From Lewinellaceae bacterium (GTDB lineage Bacteria; Bacteroidota; Bacteroidia; Chitinophagales; Saprospiraceae): a stretch of DNA of 9,228 bases. The notes under the pieces are model-generated. The model had not been told where the DNA came from, did not search any database, and saw only the letters and a list, made by a program, of their open reading frames with translations. A program made the position numbers and the translations under genes. Positions 1-8,106 of the stretch are shown one piece after another. Within the stretch, counting starts at the first letter, position 1. The number at the start of each line of letters is the position of its first letter. The stretch lies in assembly GCA_020636325.1 (NCBI GenBank), contig JACJYC010000031.1, positions 1 to 9,228 on the forward strand, written 5' to 3'.

Positions 1-223
1 ATCAAATTACAAAAGAGCCGTACATAAGAATCTTGGTGCCACAATAAACTCCATTAATGGTAGTGATTTAAAAAAATTCAAGGTGCCTTTCCCTTCTATC
101 CCCGAACAACAAAAAATCGCCGACTTCCTCACCGCAATCGACCAAAAAATAACCCATGCCAAAAAACAGCTCGAACACATGCAAACTTTCAAAAAAGGCT
201 TATTACAGCAAATGTTTGTTTAA
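1..223 (+). CDS. hsdS: Type I restriction-modification specificity subunit HsdS, C-terminal fragment (5' end outside window)
   Basis: Reading from base 2, 73 codons are open to a TAA at 221-223. HsdS is the DNA-recognition subunit of a type I restriction-modification complex and positions HsdM and HsdR on the target site. The fragment has the typical end of the second half of HsdS: a G-A-T-I-N-S-I-N-G stretch, then a D-L-K-K-F-K-V-P-F-P-S-I-P-E-Q-Q-K-I-A segment at the end of the target-recognition domain, then a helix (D-F-L-T-A-I-D-Q-K-I...) belonging to the conserved coiled-coil spacer, ending K-K-G-L-L-Q-Q-M-F-V. The P-x-I-P-E-Q-x-K-I-A pattern is a hallmark of the family. hsdR starts 11 bp downstream on the same strand, so the two are probably co-transcribed. 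The DNA is visibly more A-rich than hsdR, as is common for hsdS. The recognition sequence cannot be inferred from this tail. Confidence 0.93.
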   Translation, partial: SNYKRAVHKNLGATINSINGSDLKKFKVPFPSIPEQQKIADFLTAIDQKITHAKKQLEHMQTFKKGLLQQMFV

Positions 224-234
224 ACAGCAGTCCC

Positions 235-3150
235 ATGACCCAGTCAGAACAAGCCCTCGAAGACAACCTCATTCATCAGCTCACCACCCTGGGGTATGAA
301 TTTGTACCGGTCAAGGACGAAACAGATCTCCTGGCTAACTTCAAAACCCAGCTCGAAAAACACAACGGCATACAACTCACCGCCGGCGAATTTGCCAAAG
401 TCCTCAACCATCTGAACAAGGGCAATGTCTTTGACCGCGCCAAAACCCTGCGCGACCGCTTCCAGATCACCCGCGAGAACGGCGACAGCATCTATATCGA
501 ATTCCTGAACCAGGAACACTGGTGCCAGAACGAATACCAGGTCACCCGCCAGGTGAGCATGGAAGGCAAGTACAAAAACCGCTACGACGTGACCCTCCTG
601 GTCAACGGCCTGCCCCTGGTGCAGATCGAGCTGAAGCGCCGCGGACTGGAGCTGAAAGAGGCCTTCAACCAGATCAACCGCTATCAGCGCCATTCTTACT
701 GGTCGTCACACGGCCTGTTTCAATACGTGCAGGTCTTTGTCATCAGCAACGGCGTGGATACCAAGTATTACGCCAATAACCGCCGGCAGTCCTTCAAGCA
801 GACTTTTTTCTGGACAGACCCGGAAAACCGGAAAATAACCCGGCTTGAGCCGTTTGCAGAGGCCTTTCTGGAGAAATGCCATATTTCCAAGATGATCTGC
901 AAGTACATTGTACTGCACGAATCCGATAAGATCCTGATGGTGTTGCGCCCCTATCAGTATTATGCGGTGGAGGCCCTGATCGACCAGGTCAGGAACAGCA
1001 ACAAAAACGGCTATATCTGGCATACGACCGGATCGGGCAAAACCCTCACCTCTTTCAAGGCCAGTCAGATCCTCGTCAAATTGCCCCAGGTGCACAAGGT
1101 GGTGTTTGTGGTGGATCGCAATGACCTGGACTACCAAACCACCCGGGAGTTCAATTTCTTTTCCGAAGGAAGCGTGGACGGTACCGACAATACCGCGCAC
1201 CTGGTCCGGCAGTTTTCCGACGACACCAGGCTGATCGTCACGACCATCCAGAAGTTGAATAACGCCATTTCCCGGGCCCGCTATCAGAAAAAGATGGAGG
1301 CTGAATTGGCGGCTGAAACGTATCAAGGTTATAACGGCAATTCCGGAAAGGCTGCACCGAATCAGAAACGGATTATTTTCCTGTTCGACGAATGCCACCG
1401 CAGCCAGTTCGGGGAGACCCACAAACGGATCAAGGCCTTCTTTACCAATCACCAGATGTTCGGCTTTACCGGCACCCCGATCTTTGCCGAAAACGCCGTC
1501 AGCAATCAATTCGGAAAGCGCACCACTTACGAGTTGTTCGGCGCCTGCCTGCATAAATACGTGCTCACCAATGCGATCAGGGACGATAATGTGCTGCGGT
1601 TTGCCATTGAGTACGTCGGCCGCTACAAGCAAAAAGAAGGTGCGGAGGTCGACCTGGATATCGAAGTGGAAGACATAGACCGGAAAGAGCTGCTGGATTC
1701 GCCGCAACGCCTGGAAAAGATCGCGGATTACATTGCCACCCACCACGACCGGAAGACCCACCGGAAAGCATTCACCGCTATTTTTTGCGTCAGCAGTATC
1801 GAAACACTGATCCGGTATTACGAGATTTTCAAAGTCCGGAAAGAAGCCGGCCTGCACGACCTCCGGATCGCAACCATATTCAGCTATACCGCCAACGAGG
1901 AAGATAAGGATGCTGACGGCCTGATCGGCGATCCTGGTTTTGATATCAGCGCAGATACCCCGGTCAACGTCCATTCCCGCGAGAAACTCGATGAATGCAT
2001 CGCGGATTACAACCGGATGTACGGCACAAAACACTCCACCAGGGACAGCCAAAGTTTTTATAACTACTACAACGATATTTCCAAACGGATAAAAGAACGG
2101 GAAAAAGATACCTTTCTGGACAAGGACCGCGTTGATATCCTTTTGGTGGTCAATATGTACCTGACCGGCTTTGACGCCAAAAAGGTCAACACGCTGTATG
2201 TGGACAAAAACCTGCGCCACCATGGGCTTATTCAGGCGTTTTCCCGCACCAACCGCATTCTGAACGAGGTGAAGTCCCACGGCAATATTGTCTGCTTCAG
2301 GAACCTCAAGGACGCTACGGACGACGCCATCGCCTTGTTTTCCAATCCGGAGGCCAAAGAGGTCATTTTGATGGAGCCCTATGAGGCGTATGTCAGAAAG
2401 TTTAATGCCGCATTGGACAAATTACTCAAGATCGCCCCTACGGTGGACAGCGTTAACGAGCTGCCCAGCGAAGAGGAGGAACTGGAATTTGTCAAGGCCT
2501 TTCGGGATTTGATGCGATTGAGGAACATCCTTTCCGGATTTTCCGATTTTCAATTCGAGGATCTGGAGATAGATGAACAAACCTTTGAAGACTATAAGAG
2601 CAAGTACCTGGACATTCACGATAAGGTGAAAAACTTTACCGAGAAGGAAAAGGTATCCATCCTGGACGACGTGGATTTTGAATTGGAGTTGATCCACCGG
2701 GATGAGATCAACGTCGCCTATATCTTAAGGCTGCTGAGCAAGCTCCATGAATCCGAGGAAAAGACAAAGCAGCGGGAAGAGATCATCAACCTGCTTGGCG
2801 GAGAGGCCCAGCTTCGCAGCAAGAAGGAGCTGATCGAGAAATTCATCGACCAGAATCTGCCGAAGATCTATGACGTGGATGAAATTCCGGAAGCCTTTGC
2901 CCTTTTCTGGGATGCGGAAAGGCAGGCGGCATTGGATAACCTATGCGAGGAAGAGCAACTGATCCTGGAAGAGGTCAAGACTGTCATTGAAAACTACCTG
3001 TTTACCAGCCGGCGCCCTCTTCGCGATAGTATTGTGGCCACCCTGAAGGAAAAACCCAAGATCCTGGAAAGGAAAACCATCCTTGAAAGGGTGACCGACA
3101 GGATTATGGCGTTTGTCGGGTTGTTTGATGAGGGGATGGGTGGGGTATGA
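235..3150 (+). CDS. hsdR: Type I restriction enzyme R subunit HsdR (endonuclease and DNA translocase)
   Basis: This 971-aa protein is the motor and nuclease subunit of a type I restriction system. It translocates DNA using ATP and cuts unmethylated DNA far from the recognition site. The N-terminal nuclease shows the PD-(D/E)xK core: D118 in NRYDVT, E132 and K134 in QIELK, and a following QxxxY element (Q146-Y150). Superfamily 2 helicase motifs follow in order: Walker A TTGSGKT (264-270), motif II DECH (385-388), motif III FTGTP (411-415), motif V around LTGFDA (643-648) and motif VI QAFSRTNR (667-674). The remaining ~290 residues are charged and helical, fitting the C-terminal HsdM/HsdS-contacting region. 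Length is normal for the family (about 900-1100 aa), all catalytic residues are present and the frame is intact, so the enzyme looks functional. The ATG at 235 is the first start after hsdS and precedes the usual N-terminal helix. There is no clear Shine-Dalgarno sequence. Confidence 0.96.
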   Translation: MTQSEQALEDNLIHQLTTLGYEFVPVKDETDLLANFKTQLEKHNGIQLTAGEFAKVLNHLNKGNVFDRAKTLRDRFQITRENGDSIYIEFLNQEHWCQNEYQVTRQVSMEGKYKNRYDVTLLVNGLPLVQIELKRRGLELKEAFNQINRYQRHSYWSSHGLFQYVQVFVISNGVDTKYYANNRRQSFKQTFFWTDPENRKITRLEPFAEAFLEKCHISKMICKYIVLHESDKILMVLRPYQYYAVEALIDQVRNSNKNGYIWHTTGSGKTLTSFKASQILVKLPQVHKVVFVVDRNDLDYQTTREFNFFSEGSVDGTDNTAHLVRQFSDDTRLIVTTIQKLNNAISRARYQKKMEAELAAETYQGYNGNSGKAAPNQKRIIFLFDECHRSQFGETHKRIKAFFTNHQMFGFTGTPIFAENAVSNQFGKRTTYELFGACLHKYVLTNAIRDDNVLRFAIEYVGRYKQKEGAEVDLDIEVEDIDRKELLDSPQRLEKIADYIATHHDRKTHRKAFTAIFCVSSIETLIRYYEIFKVRKEAGLHDLRIATIFSYTANEEDKDADGLIGDPGFDISADTPVNVHSREKLDECIADYNRMYGTKHSTRDSQSFYNYYNDISKRIKEREKDTFLDKDRVDILLVVNMYLTGFDAKKVNTLYVDKNLRHHGLIQAFSRTNRILNEVKSHGNIVCFRNLKDATDDAIALFSNPEAKEVILMEPYEAYVRKFNAALDKLLKIAPTVDSVNELPSEEEELEFVKAFRDLMRLRNILSGFSDFQFEDLEIDEQTFEDYKSKYLDIHDKVKNFTEKEKVSILDDVDFELELIHRDEINVAYILRLLSKLHESEEKTKQREEIINLLGGEAQLRSKKELIEKFIDQNLPKIYDVDEIPEAFALFWDAERQAALDNLCEEEQLILEEVKTVIENYLFTSRRPLRDSIVATLKEKPKILERKTILERVTDRIMAFVGLFDEGMGGV

Positions 3151-3168
3151 TGTGAACGCCCCCACCCA
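3137..3168 (+). terminator. GC-rich hairpin across the hsdR stop codon, possible terminator
   Basis: TGGGTGGGG (3137-3145) pairs perfectly with CCCCACCCA (3160-3168), a 9-bp stem with a 14-nt loop that contains the hsdR stop codon (3148-3150). Beyond one mismatch three more G-C pairs are possible. A T-rich tract (CTTTTTCC, about 3185-3192) lies some 17 nt after the stem rather than directly after it, so this is not a canonical intrinsic terminator. It may act as an mRNA 3'-end stabiliser. The pairing is seen directly; the function is inferred. Confidence 0.3.
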
Positions 3169-3176
3169 CCCCATCC

Positions 3177-3218
3177 ATCATGTGCCTTTTTCCGTCAATC
3201 ATGTAGCAAAATCCGTCA
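3177..3218 (+). repeat. Imperfect 21-bp tandem direct repeat upstream of the OmpA-like gene
   Basis: Two abutting 21-bp units, 3177-3197 and 3198-3218, both begin ATCATGT and end TCCGTCA. They differ mainly in the centre, where CTTTT is replaced by CAAAA-type sequence (15 of 21 positions identical). Repeating half-sites at a two-helical-turn spacing are the usual layout for a direct-repeat regulator site. The repeat lies just upstream of the candidate promoter at 3237-3264. Confidence 0.4.
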
Positions 3219-3236
3219 AAATGCACCGGGCGCTGG

Positions 3237-3264
3237 TTTGATAAGGAAAAACCGCTTATCCTTG
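3237..3264 (+). promoter_or_regulatory. Candidate Bacteroidota-type promoter for the OmpA-like gene
   Basis: TTTG (3237-3240), 16 bp, then TATCCTTG (3257-3264), which matches the TAnnTTTG minus-7 consensus at all but one fixed base. The spacing is 1 bp below the usual 17-23 range. Transcription would begin near 3270 and leave an ~170-nt leader before the ATG at 3443. That leader holds a short hairpin, CTGTA/TACAG (3317-3321 with 3329-3333). No better match was found closer to the gene. Confidence 0.33.
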
Positions 3265-3442
3265 CACAACTGCGATTAGTATTACCGCCACAACCATTCA
3301 CCGAAACCCCAAGTCGCTGTATTTTCTTTACAGTGGTCGCTTACCGTGTACAATGTCTCCCTGCATATAGCAACCCGCCTCTCTTGTTGGAAAGAGACTA
3401 AAACGCACATTTCACGATTTAATTCATTTAAATACCTGCAAA

Positions 3443-5251
3443 ATGATTAGAAAACTACTTTTGACCTTTGGGCTGATGGCCTCGGTCATGGTCCTGAAGG
3501 CGCAAGACAACAGCGGCCCCGATGCGGTCGCCATCCGCTACATCGCCAATAACCACTTGTGGCCCTTATCCAGTGTTAAGGGACTCAATACCAATGATTT
3601 CCGGGGCGGACTGGAATTCGAATTCTTCGAACGCCTGAGCAATACCTTCGACGTCAGCTTTCCCATCCGCCTGGCCGCCGCCAATTTCTCCAATACAGGC
3701 GATCGCTCAAAACTCGTCAAAGGTTCCGTACTGGGGTTGAACGCCTTGCTGAACCTCAACATCTACAAAGGCAAGGTGTTCCGCCCGCGCCTGTATACCG
3801 GGGTCGGCGGCGCTTTGCTGTCCAACAAGGACCTCACCCTGGACATTCCCTTCGGCCTGGGGCTGGATTTCCACCTGGGCGGCGCAACGACCCTGACCAC
3901 CACTTTTGCCTACCACTACAATGACCTCGATTACCGGGATCACCTCAAGGCCGGCATCGGCTTTCTGATCGGCCTCGGAGAGGATACGCCGCCCCCGCCC
4001 AAGGTCACCGACCGCGACGGCGACGGCATCCTGGATACTGAAGACCTCTGCCCTGACGTACCGGGTATCGCGGCGCTCAACGGCTGCCCCGATAAAGACG
4101 GCGACGGCATCACCGACGCCAGCGACGATTGCCCGGATGTGGCCGGCATCGCCAAATTCAACGGTTGCCCGGATACGGACGGCGACGGCCTGATCGACAG
4201 CAAGGACAAATGCCCCAACGAGGCAGGTCCGGTTGACAACGAGGGCTGCCCGGTCAGGGACCGCGACGGCGACGGCGTCAGCGACGAAGCGGACGCTTGT
4301 CCCGACCAGCCGGGTACCGCAGCCAACAAGGGTTGCCCCGAAAAATCACTGGTCGTGACGGCCAAGGATAAAATAACCGGCGAGGTCATTCCGGGCGTAT
4401 CGGTGACCCTCCTCGATGCGAGCGGCAAAGTCGTGGCCACCGGCATGACCAACGATGCGGGCGTAGCGCAGTTTGCCAACGTACAACCGGGAACCTATTC
4501 CATAGCCGGCAAGATCCTCGACGTCGACCTGCAAGGCGCGCAACTCAGCCCTGCCGACTTCAATACCAACTCCATCTCGAAGACCATCATTTATGACGAC
4601 CCGAACTTTATCGTCCAGGGAAAGGTCTTCTACTGCAACAGCCCCCGCGCCCTGCCGACCGTGACGCTCAAATTGAAAGGGGTCAAGCGCAACTTCCTGA
4701 AGTCGACCATATCCGACGACCAGGGCCGGTATATCTTCTACCTGGAAACCAAAGACGTGTACGAATTGTACGCCCAGAAGGAGAGCTTCCTGTCGCAGGT
4801 CGTGGAGATCAACCCGGCCGATTACAACCGCAGCACCTCGGTATTCGTCCGCCTGGAGGTCTGTGCAGAAGAGGTCAGGTGCGGGGAAGCCGTCCGCCTC
4901 AACAACATCCTGTATGACTCCGGAAAATCCAACATCCGCCCGGACGCGTATCCGGATCTGAACAAAGTCGTACAGTTCCTGCGGGATAATCCCGACGCCA
5001 AGATCGAGCTTTCCTCGCATACGGACAGCCGCGGCACCGCAAGCAGCAACCTGACGCTTTCGCAGAATCGCGCCAAATCCGCTGCGGACTACATCATCGG
5101 TCAGGGGATCGACCGGGCCCGCGTTACCGGCAAAGGTTACGGCGAAACCCAACTGCTCAATAACTGCGCGGACGGCGTTAAGTGCACGGATGCCGAGCAC
5201 CAGCTCAACCGCCGGACGGAATTCAAGGTGATCTGTCCGAATAAGGATTAA
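3443..5251 (+). CDS. OmpA-family outer-membrane protein with TSP3 repeats and peptidoglycan-binding domain
   Basis: A 602-aa exported protein predicted to tie the outer membrane to peptidoglycan. Residues 1-20 form a signal peptide (MIRK, hydrophobic core, cut near LKA-Q). Residues ~27-180 alternate polar and hydrophobic residues as in an OmpA-type barrel, followed by a DTPPPPK linker. Four thrombospondin type 3 repeats follow, each with a DxDGDG calcium loop (starting D190, D217, D244, D273) and Cys-Pro pairs. Two CarboxypepD-regulatory-like beta-sandwiches lie at ~303-388 and ~390-472. The OmpA C-terminal domain spans ~483-600; D528 in HTDSRG and R543 in LSQNRA sit 15 residues apart, like the diaminopimelate-binding Asp/Arg pair of Acinetobacter OmpA. 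Five cysteines (474, 480, 575, 581, 598) surround this domain. The gene stands alone, with its own terminator, and is convergent with the permease operon. The ATG at 3443 directly precedes the signal peptide. Confidence 0.93.
   Translation: MIRKLLLTFGLMASVMVLKAQDNSGPDAVAIRYIANNHLWPLSSVKGLNTNDFRGGLEFEFFERLSNTFDVSFPIRLAAANFSNTGDRSKLVKGSVLGLNALLNLNIYKGKVFRPRLYTGVGGALLSNKDLTLDIPFGLGLDFHLGGATTLTTTFAYHYNDLDYRDHLKAGIGFLIGLGEDTPPPPKVTDRDGDGILDTEDLCPDVPGIAALNGCPDKDGDGITDASDDCPDVAGIAKFNGCPDTDGDGLIDSKDKCPNEAGPVDNEGCPVRDRDGDGVSDEADACPDQPGTAANKGCPEKSLVVTAKDKITGEVIPGVSVTLLDASGKVVATGMTNDAGVAQFANVQPGTYSIAGKILDVDLQGAQLSPADFNTNSISKTIIYDDPNFIVQGKVFYCNSPRALPTVTLKLKGVKRNFLKSTISDDQGRYIFYLETKDVYELYAQKESFLSQVVEINPADYNRSTSVFVRLEVCAEEVRCGEAVRLNNILYDSGKSNIRPDAYPDLNKVVQFLRDNPDAKIELSSHTDSRGTASSNLTLSQNRAKSAADYIIGQGIDRARVTGKGYGETQLLNNCADGVKCTDAEHQLNRRTEFKVICPNKD
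4010..4339 (+). repeat. Four in-frame thrombospondin type 3 repeats
   Basis: The coding sequence repeats a GACGGCGACGGC-type core four times at a period of about 81-87 bp, encoding DRDGDG, DKDGDG, DTDGDG and DRDGDG. Each is followed by an acidic segment and a C-P-D/N or G-C-P signature. The last unit has two extra residues. The period and the calcium-ligand Asp residues are the evidence; calcium binding itself is inferred from the TSP3 family. Confidence 0.85.
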
Positions 5252-5266
5252 AATTACCGGATGTTG

Positions 5267-5303
5267 ATCCCTGCCATTGTGCTGCCGGCACAATGGCAGG
5301 GAT
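5267..5303 (+). terminator. Intrinsic terminator after the OmpA-like gene
   Basis: ATCCCTGCCATTGTGC (5267-5282) pairs without mismatch with GCACAATGGCAGGGAT-type sequence (5288-5303). This gives a 16-bp stem, plus one wobble pair, around a tiny GCC loop. It starts 16 nt after the TAA of the OmpA-like gene. The downstream ATTTACTTTTG tract is only moderately T-rich. The minus-strand side has no T-run, so it probably serves mainly the plus-strand gene, though so long a stem could also impede transcription from the convergent operon. Confidence 0.75.
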
Positions 5304-5390
5304 ATTTACTTTTGCGCCCTTTTGTTTCTTTTGCGGTAAAAATAAAAAGGCTTCAGCCATTCGAACCCCTTTACCTCTACCCGACTGCCC

Positions 5391-5425
5391 ACTGACAACT
5401 GACAACTGTCAACTGACAACTGTTA
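5391..5425 (+). repeat. Five-unit heptamer tandem repeat (ACTGACA type) ending at the permease stop codon
   Basis: Five consecutive 7-bp units read ACTGACA, ACTGACA, ACTGTCA, ACTGACA, ACTGTTA. The last unit contains the complement of the permease TAA stop (5423-5425), so on the transcript the repeat begins exactly at the stop and forms the first part of the 3' untranslated region. It resembles in form the short tandemly repeated heptamers described in filamentous cyanobacteria. That is a resemblance from memory, not a family assignment. Confidence 0.8.
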
Positions 5426-8098
5426 ACCATCCCCTCCCATCACCTCCGCCGGGTTCACCAACGCCGCCTTGATCGCCTGGTAGCTGATCGTCAGCAAGGC
5501 GATCAGGAACACGGCCAGGCCGGCCAGCAGGAAAATGTCCGCTGTGACGGAGACGCGGTAGGTGTAGTTGTCCAGCCAGCGCGACAAAATGTACCAGGCC
5601 GGCGGCGTGGCCAGGCAAAGCGCAACCAGGATCAAGCCCAGGAAATTCTGGGTCAGCAGCCGGAAAATGGCAGGAACGGAAGCCCCCAGCACCTTTCGGA
5701 TGCTCATCTCCTTCGACCGCTGCTGCGCCATGAAGGCGGCCAGGGCGAACAGGCCCAGACAAGCCAGCGCAATGGCCAGCATGGAAAAACCGGTGATGAT
5801 CCGCTCCATCCTTTTCAAGTCGTCGTACGCCGCGGCAAAACGCTCATCCAGGAAGGTATACCGGATCGGCTGATTGGGCAAAAAACGGTCCCAGATCTTC
5901 GTCAGGGCCGGCAAAACGGCGCTTACCTTTTCAGCCGCCACCCTTACGCTCATGGTCTCCGCGTAGCTGTCATCCAGCACCAGACACAGCGGCGCGATCT
6001 CTTCTTTCAGGGACTCAAAATGGAAATCCTTCACCACGCCGATGATCTTCACCGGCTTCTGATCGCGGTTGGCGATATACGTTCCGACCGGGTTTTCCAA
6101 TTGCATCTTTTCTACCAGCCGCTGGTTGACGATCGTCGCCAGGGAATCCGACGGCATTTCCCGGTTGAAATCGCGGCCTTCCACCAATTGCATGCCCATG
6201 GCCTTGATGTAGTCGGGGTCAACCCGCCACCGCTGCACCAACACATCCTGATCCGTATTTTTCCGGCTCTCCGGCTTCATCATGTTCCCGTATCGCTTGC
6301 TCCCTTCTACCGGCAAAAAATCGCCGATGGAGACGTACTTCACTTCAGACAGCTGCAACAGGTTTTCCCGGAGGGCATATTTCTTATCCCCCAGGGTCTG
6401 CACGCCCTGCAAGAGGACGACCTGGTCCTTATTAAAACCCAGATCCTTGTGCAGGATAAAATTCACCTGCCGGTTGACCAGGATCGTGGCGGCAATCAGG
6501 ACGATGCTGACGGTGAATTGAAAAACAACGAGCGCATTCTGCAGGCCTTTCCCTTTTGCCCCTTTGGCCAACTGTCCTTTCAGGGTCTCCATGGGCCGGA
6601 AACCCGAAAGGTAGAATGCCGGATAAACGCCCGCCATCAGTCCGATGAAAAGGGAGGCCGCGACCAGAGCGGGAATAAACCAGGGCTCACCCCAGGGCAA
6701 CACCATCGATTTTGCGGTCATCCGGTTGAATTGCGGCAATAACAGACCCGCCGCCAGGCCGCCCAAAATGAAAGCGAGAACGGCGTACAGTACGGATTCG
6801 CTCAGAAACTGGCTGACCAATGTACCGCGACCTGAGCCCAGCGTTTTCCTGAGCCCTACCTCTTTGGCCCGGTTGGCCGACCGCGCGGTGGAGAGGTTGA
6901 CAAAATTGACCGCCGCCAGTAACAGGATAAAAACGGCGATAATGCCCAGGAACCAGACCAGCCGGATATCGCCGTGTTTCTGGTTGTCGCGTATGCCGGC
7001 CGAAGCCGTTTTCAGGTACACTTCATCCACCGGCTGCAACCTGAGGTGACACACGGCCGCAAAGGCGTCGATGCTTTTTGCCTGCCCGCGTTCGACTGCG
7101 GCCGCAGCAAAATGGTCGCGGACAATATGCTGCAGCTTTTTCTCGAAGGCAACGGCGTCCACATTCGGTTTGAGCTTGAGGTAACAGTCGTAAAAATTGA
7201 CGCTCCACAGCTGCTGCTCTCCCGGCCAGAATTCGTGCCCCGCCAGGGACAGGTAGAAGTCGAACCGAATATGCGATTTGAGCCCGGAATCCGCCAAAAC
7301 GCCGGTAACTTTGAAAGGCCGGTCGGTGCGGTCGTTGAGGACCACGGTCTTGCCCAGCGGGTTTTCATCCGGAAAATATTGCCGGGCCTTTTTCTCGGTC
7401 AGCACGATCGTGTTGGGTTGGCTCAGGGCGGTGGCGGGGTCACCGTACAGGAACGGGAACTGAAAGATATCCAGCAGGCTTTGATCGGCGTAAACAAATC
7501 CTTCCTCGTAGGTATTCTGCTGTTGATCAGCCGGCCGGAACTGATTGGCGCCGGGGCCGTCCAGATCGGGCCAGGCATTGAACCGGGCGGTTGAGGCCAC
7601 CTCCGGAAATTGGTCCCGGATCGCCGCCGCCAGGGGCGGCGGTTGGCTGGCGCCGGAAATGACGTTATCCTCCAGGTTGTATTGAATATAGACCCGGTAG
7701 ATCCGGTCCAGATCCGGATATTGCCGGTCATAACTCAGTTCGTCCCTGATATACAAGGCAATCAACAGAAAAGCTGCGACCCCCATCGCAAAGCCCCCGA
7801 TCTTAATGGCTGCATACCCTTTTTGTTTCGCCATATGCCGGAAGGCGATCATGAGATTTTCCCTGAGCATAAAATTTGAATTGAAGAGATGAGCCAATCT
7901 GACAGGCCGGATGATCCCGGGCCGGAACAGGAGCAGGACATCCTTGTACAGGCGCCGTCCGGCTTTCGCCCGCCCAAGTTCCGCTACCCGGCGGTGGTAC
8001 AATTCGACCAGGTCCCCTTCGATATCGCTGTGATAGGCGGGTTTGCAAAACCATTTGAACAACCGGAGCGGCCATTTCGGCGGCGGAATTGCGTTCAT
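5423..8098 (-). CDS. FtsX/MacB-type ABC transporter permease with N-terminal permease prefix domain
   Basis: With the ATG at 8098 the protein is 891 aa. Residues 1-~75 are a cytoplasmic prefix domain (PPKWPLRLFKWFCKP..., then HSDIEGDLVELY), typical of Bacteroidota permeases encoded beside PadR regulators. Then come two MacB/FtsX modules. Module 1 has a membrane helix ~97-117, a periplasmic MacB_PCD-like region ~120-375, and helices ~379-400, 430-454 and 473-497 with the conserved RAKEVGLRKTLG segment. Module 2 has a helix ~520-540, a second periplasmic region to ~765, and helices ~768-790, 815-836 and 852-872 with RSKEMSIRKVLGAS. The family couples ATP hydrolysis to extrusion or mechanotransmission across the envelope; the substrate is unknown. 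No ATPase gene is nearby. An upstream ATG at 8143 would overlap padR by 37 nt; the 8098 start leaves an 8-nt gap after the padR stop and begins right at the conserved domain. Confidence 0.93.
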   Translation of the reverse strand: MNAIPPPKWPLRLFKWFCKPAYHSDIEGDLVELYHRRVAELGRAKAGRRLYKDVLLLFRPGIIRPVRLAHLFNSNFMLRENLMIAFRHMAKQKGYAAIKIGGFAMGVAAFLLIALYIRDELSYDRQYPDLDRIYRVYIQYNLEDNVISGASQPPPLAAAIRDQFPEVASTARFNAWPDLDGPGANQFRPADQQQNTYEEGFVYADQSLLDIFQFPFLYGDPATALSQPNTIVLTEKKARQYFPDENPLGKTVVLNDRTDRPFKVTGVLADSGLKSHIRFDFYLSLAGHEFWPGEQQLWSVNFYDCYLKLKPNVDAVAFEKKLQHIVRDHFAAAAVERGQAKSIDAFAAVCHLRLQPVDEVYLKTASAGIRDNQKHGDIRLVWFLGIIAVFILLLAAVNFVNLSTARSANRAKEVGLRKTLGSGRGTLVSQFLSESVLYAVLAFILGGLAAGLLLPQFNRMTAKSMVLPWGEPWFIPALVAASLFIGLMAGVYPAFYLSGFRPMETLKGQLAKGAKGKGLQNALVVFQFTVSIVLIAATILVNRQVNFILHKDLGFNKDQVVLLQGVQTLGDKKYALRENLLQLSEVKYVSIGDFLPVEGSKRYGNMMKPESRKNTDQDVLVQRWRVDPDYIKAMGMQLVEGRDFNREMPSDSLATIVNQRLVEKMQLENPVGTYIANRDQKPVKIIGVVKDFHFESLKEEIAPLCLVLDDSYAETMSVRVAAEKVSAVLPALTKIWDRFLPNQPIRYTFLDERFAAAYDDLKRMERIITGFSMLAIALACLGLFALAAFMAQQRSKEMSIRKVLGASVPAIFRLLTQNFLGLILVALCLATPPAWYILSRWLDNYTYRVSVTADIFLLAGLAVFLIALLTISYQAIKAALVNPAEVMGGDG

Positions 8099-8106
8099 GC
8101 GGATAT

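Noticed and set aside
706..2280. 524-codon open frame on the minus strand within hsdR
   Set aside because: It is antisense to a fully supported hsdR with all catalytic motifs. The composition (V/H/Q-rich) matches reverse-strand codon shadowing, and no protein family is recognisable.
4346..5293. 315-codon minus-strand frame over the OmpA-like gene
   Set aside because: Antisense shadow of the OmpA domain; it starts beyond the terminator hairpin and has no recognisable motif.
5307..5314. TACTTTTG, an exact minus-7 element on the plus strand after the OmpA-like terminator
   Set aside because: The nearest TTG is 27 bp upstream, outside the accepted spacing, and no plus-strand gene follows.
6020..6742. 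240-codon plus-strand frame over the permease
   Set aside because: His/Gln-rich antisense shadow of the permease, which has clear FtsX motifs in the same place.
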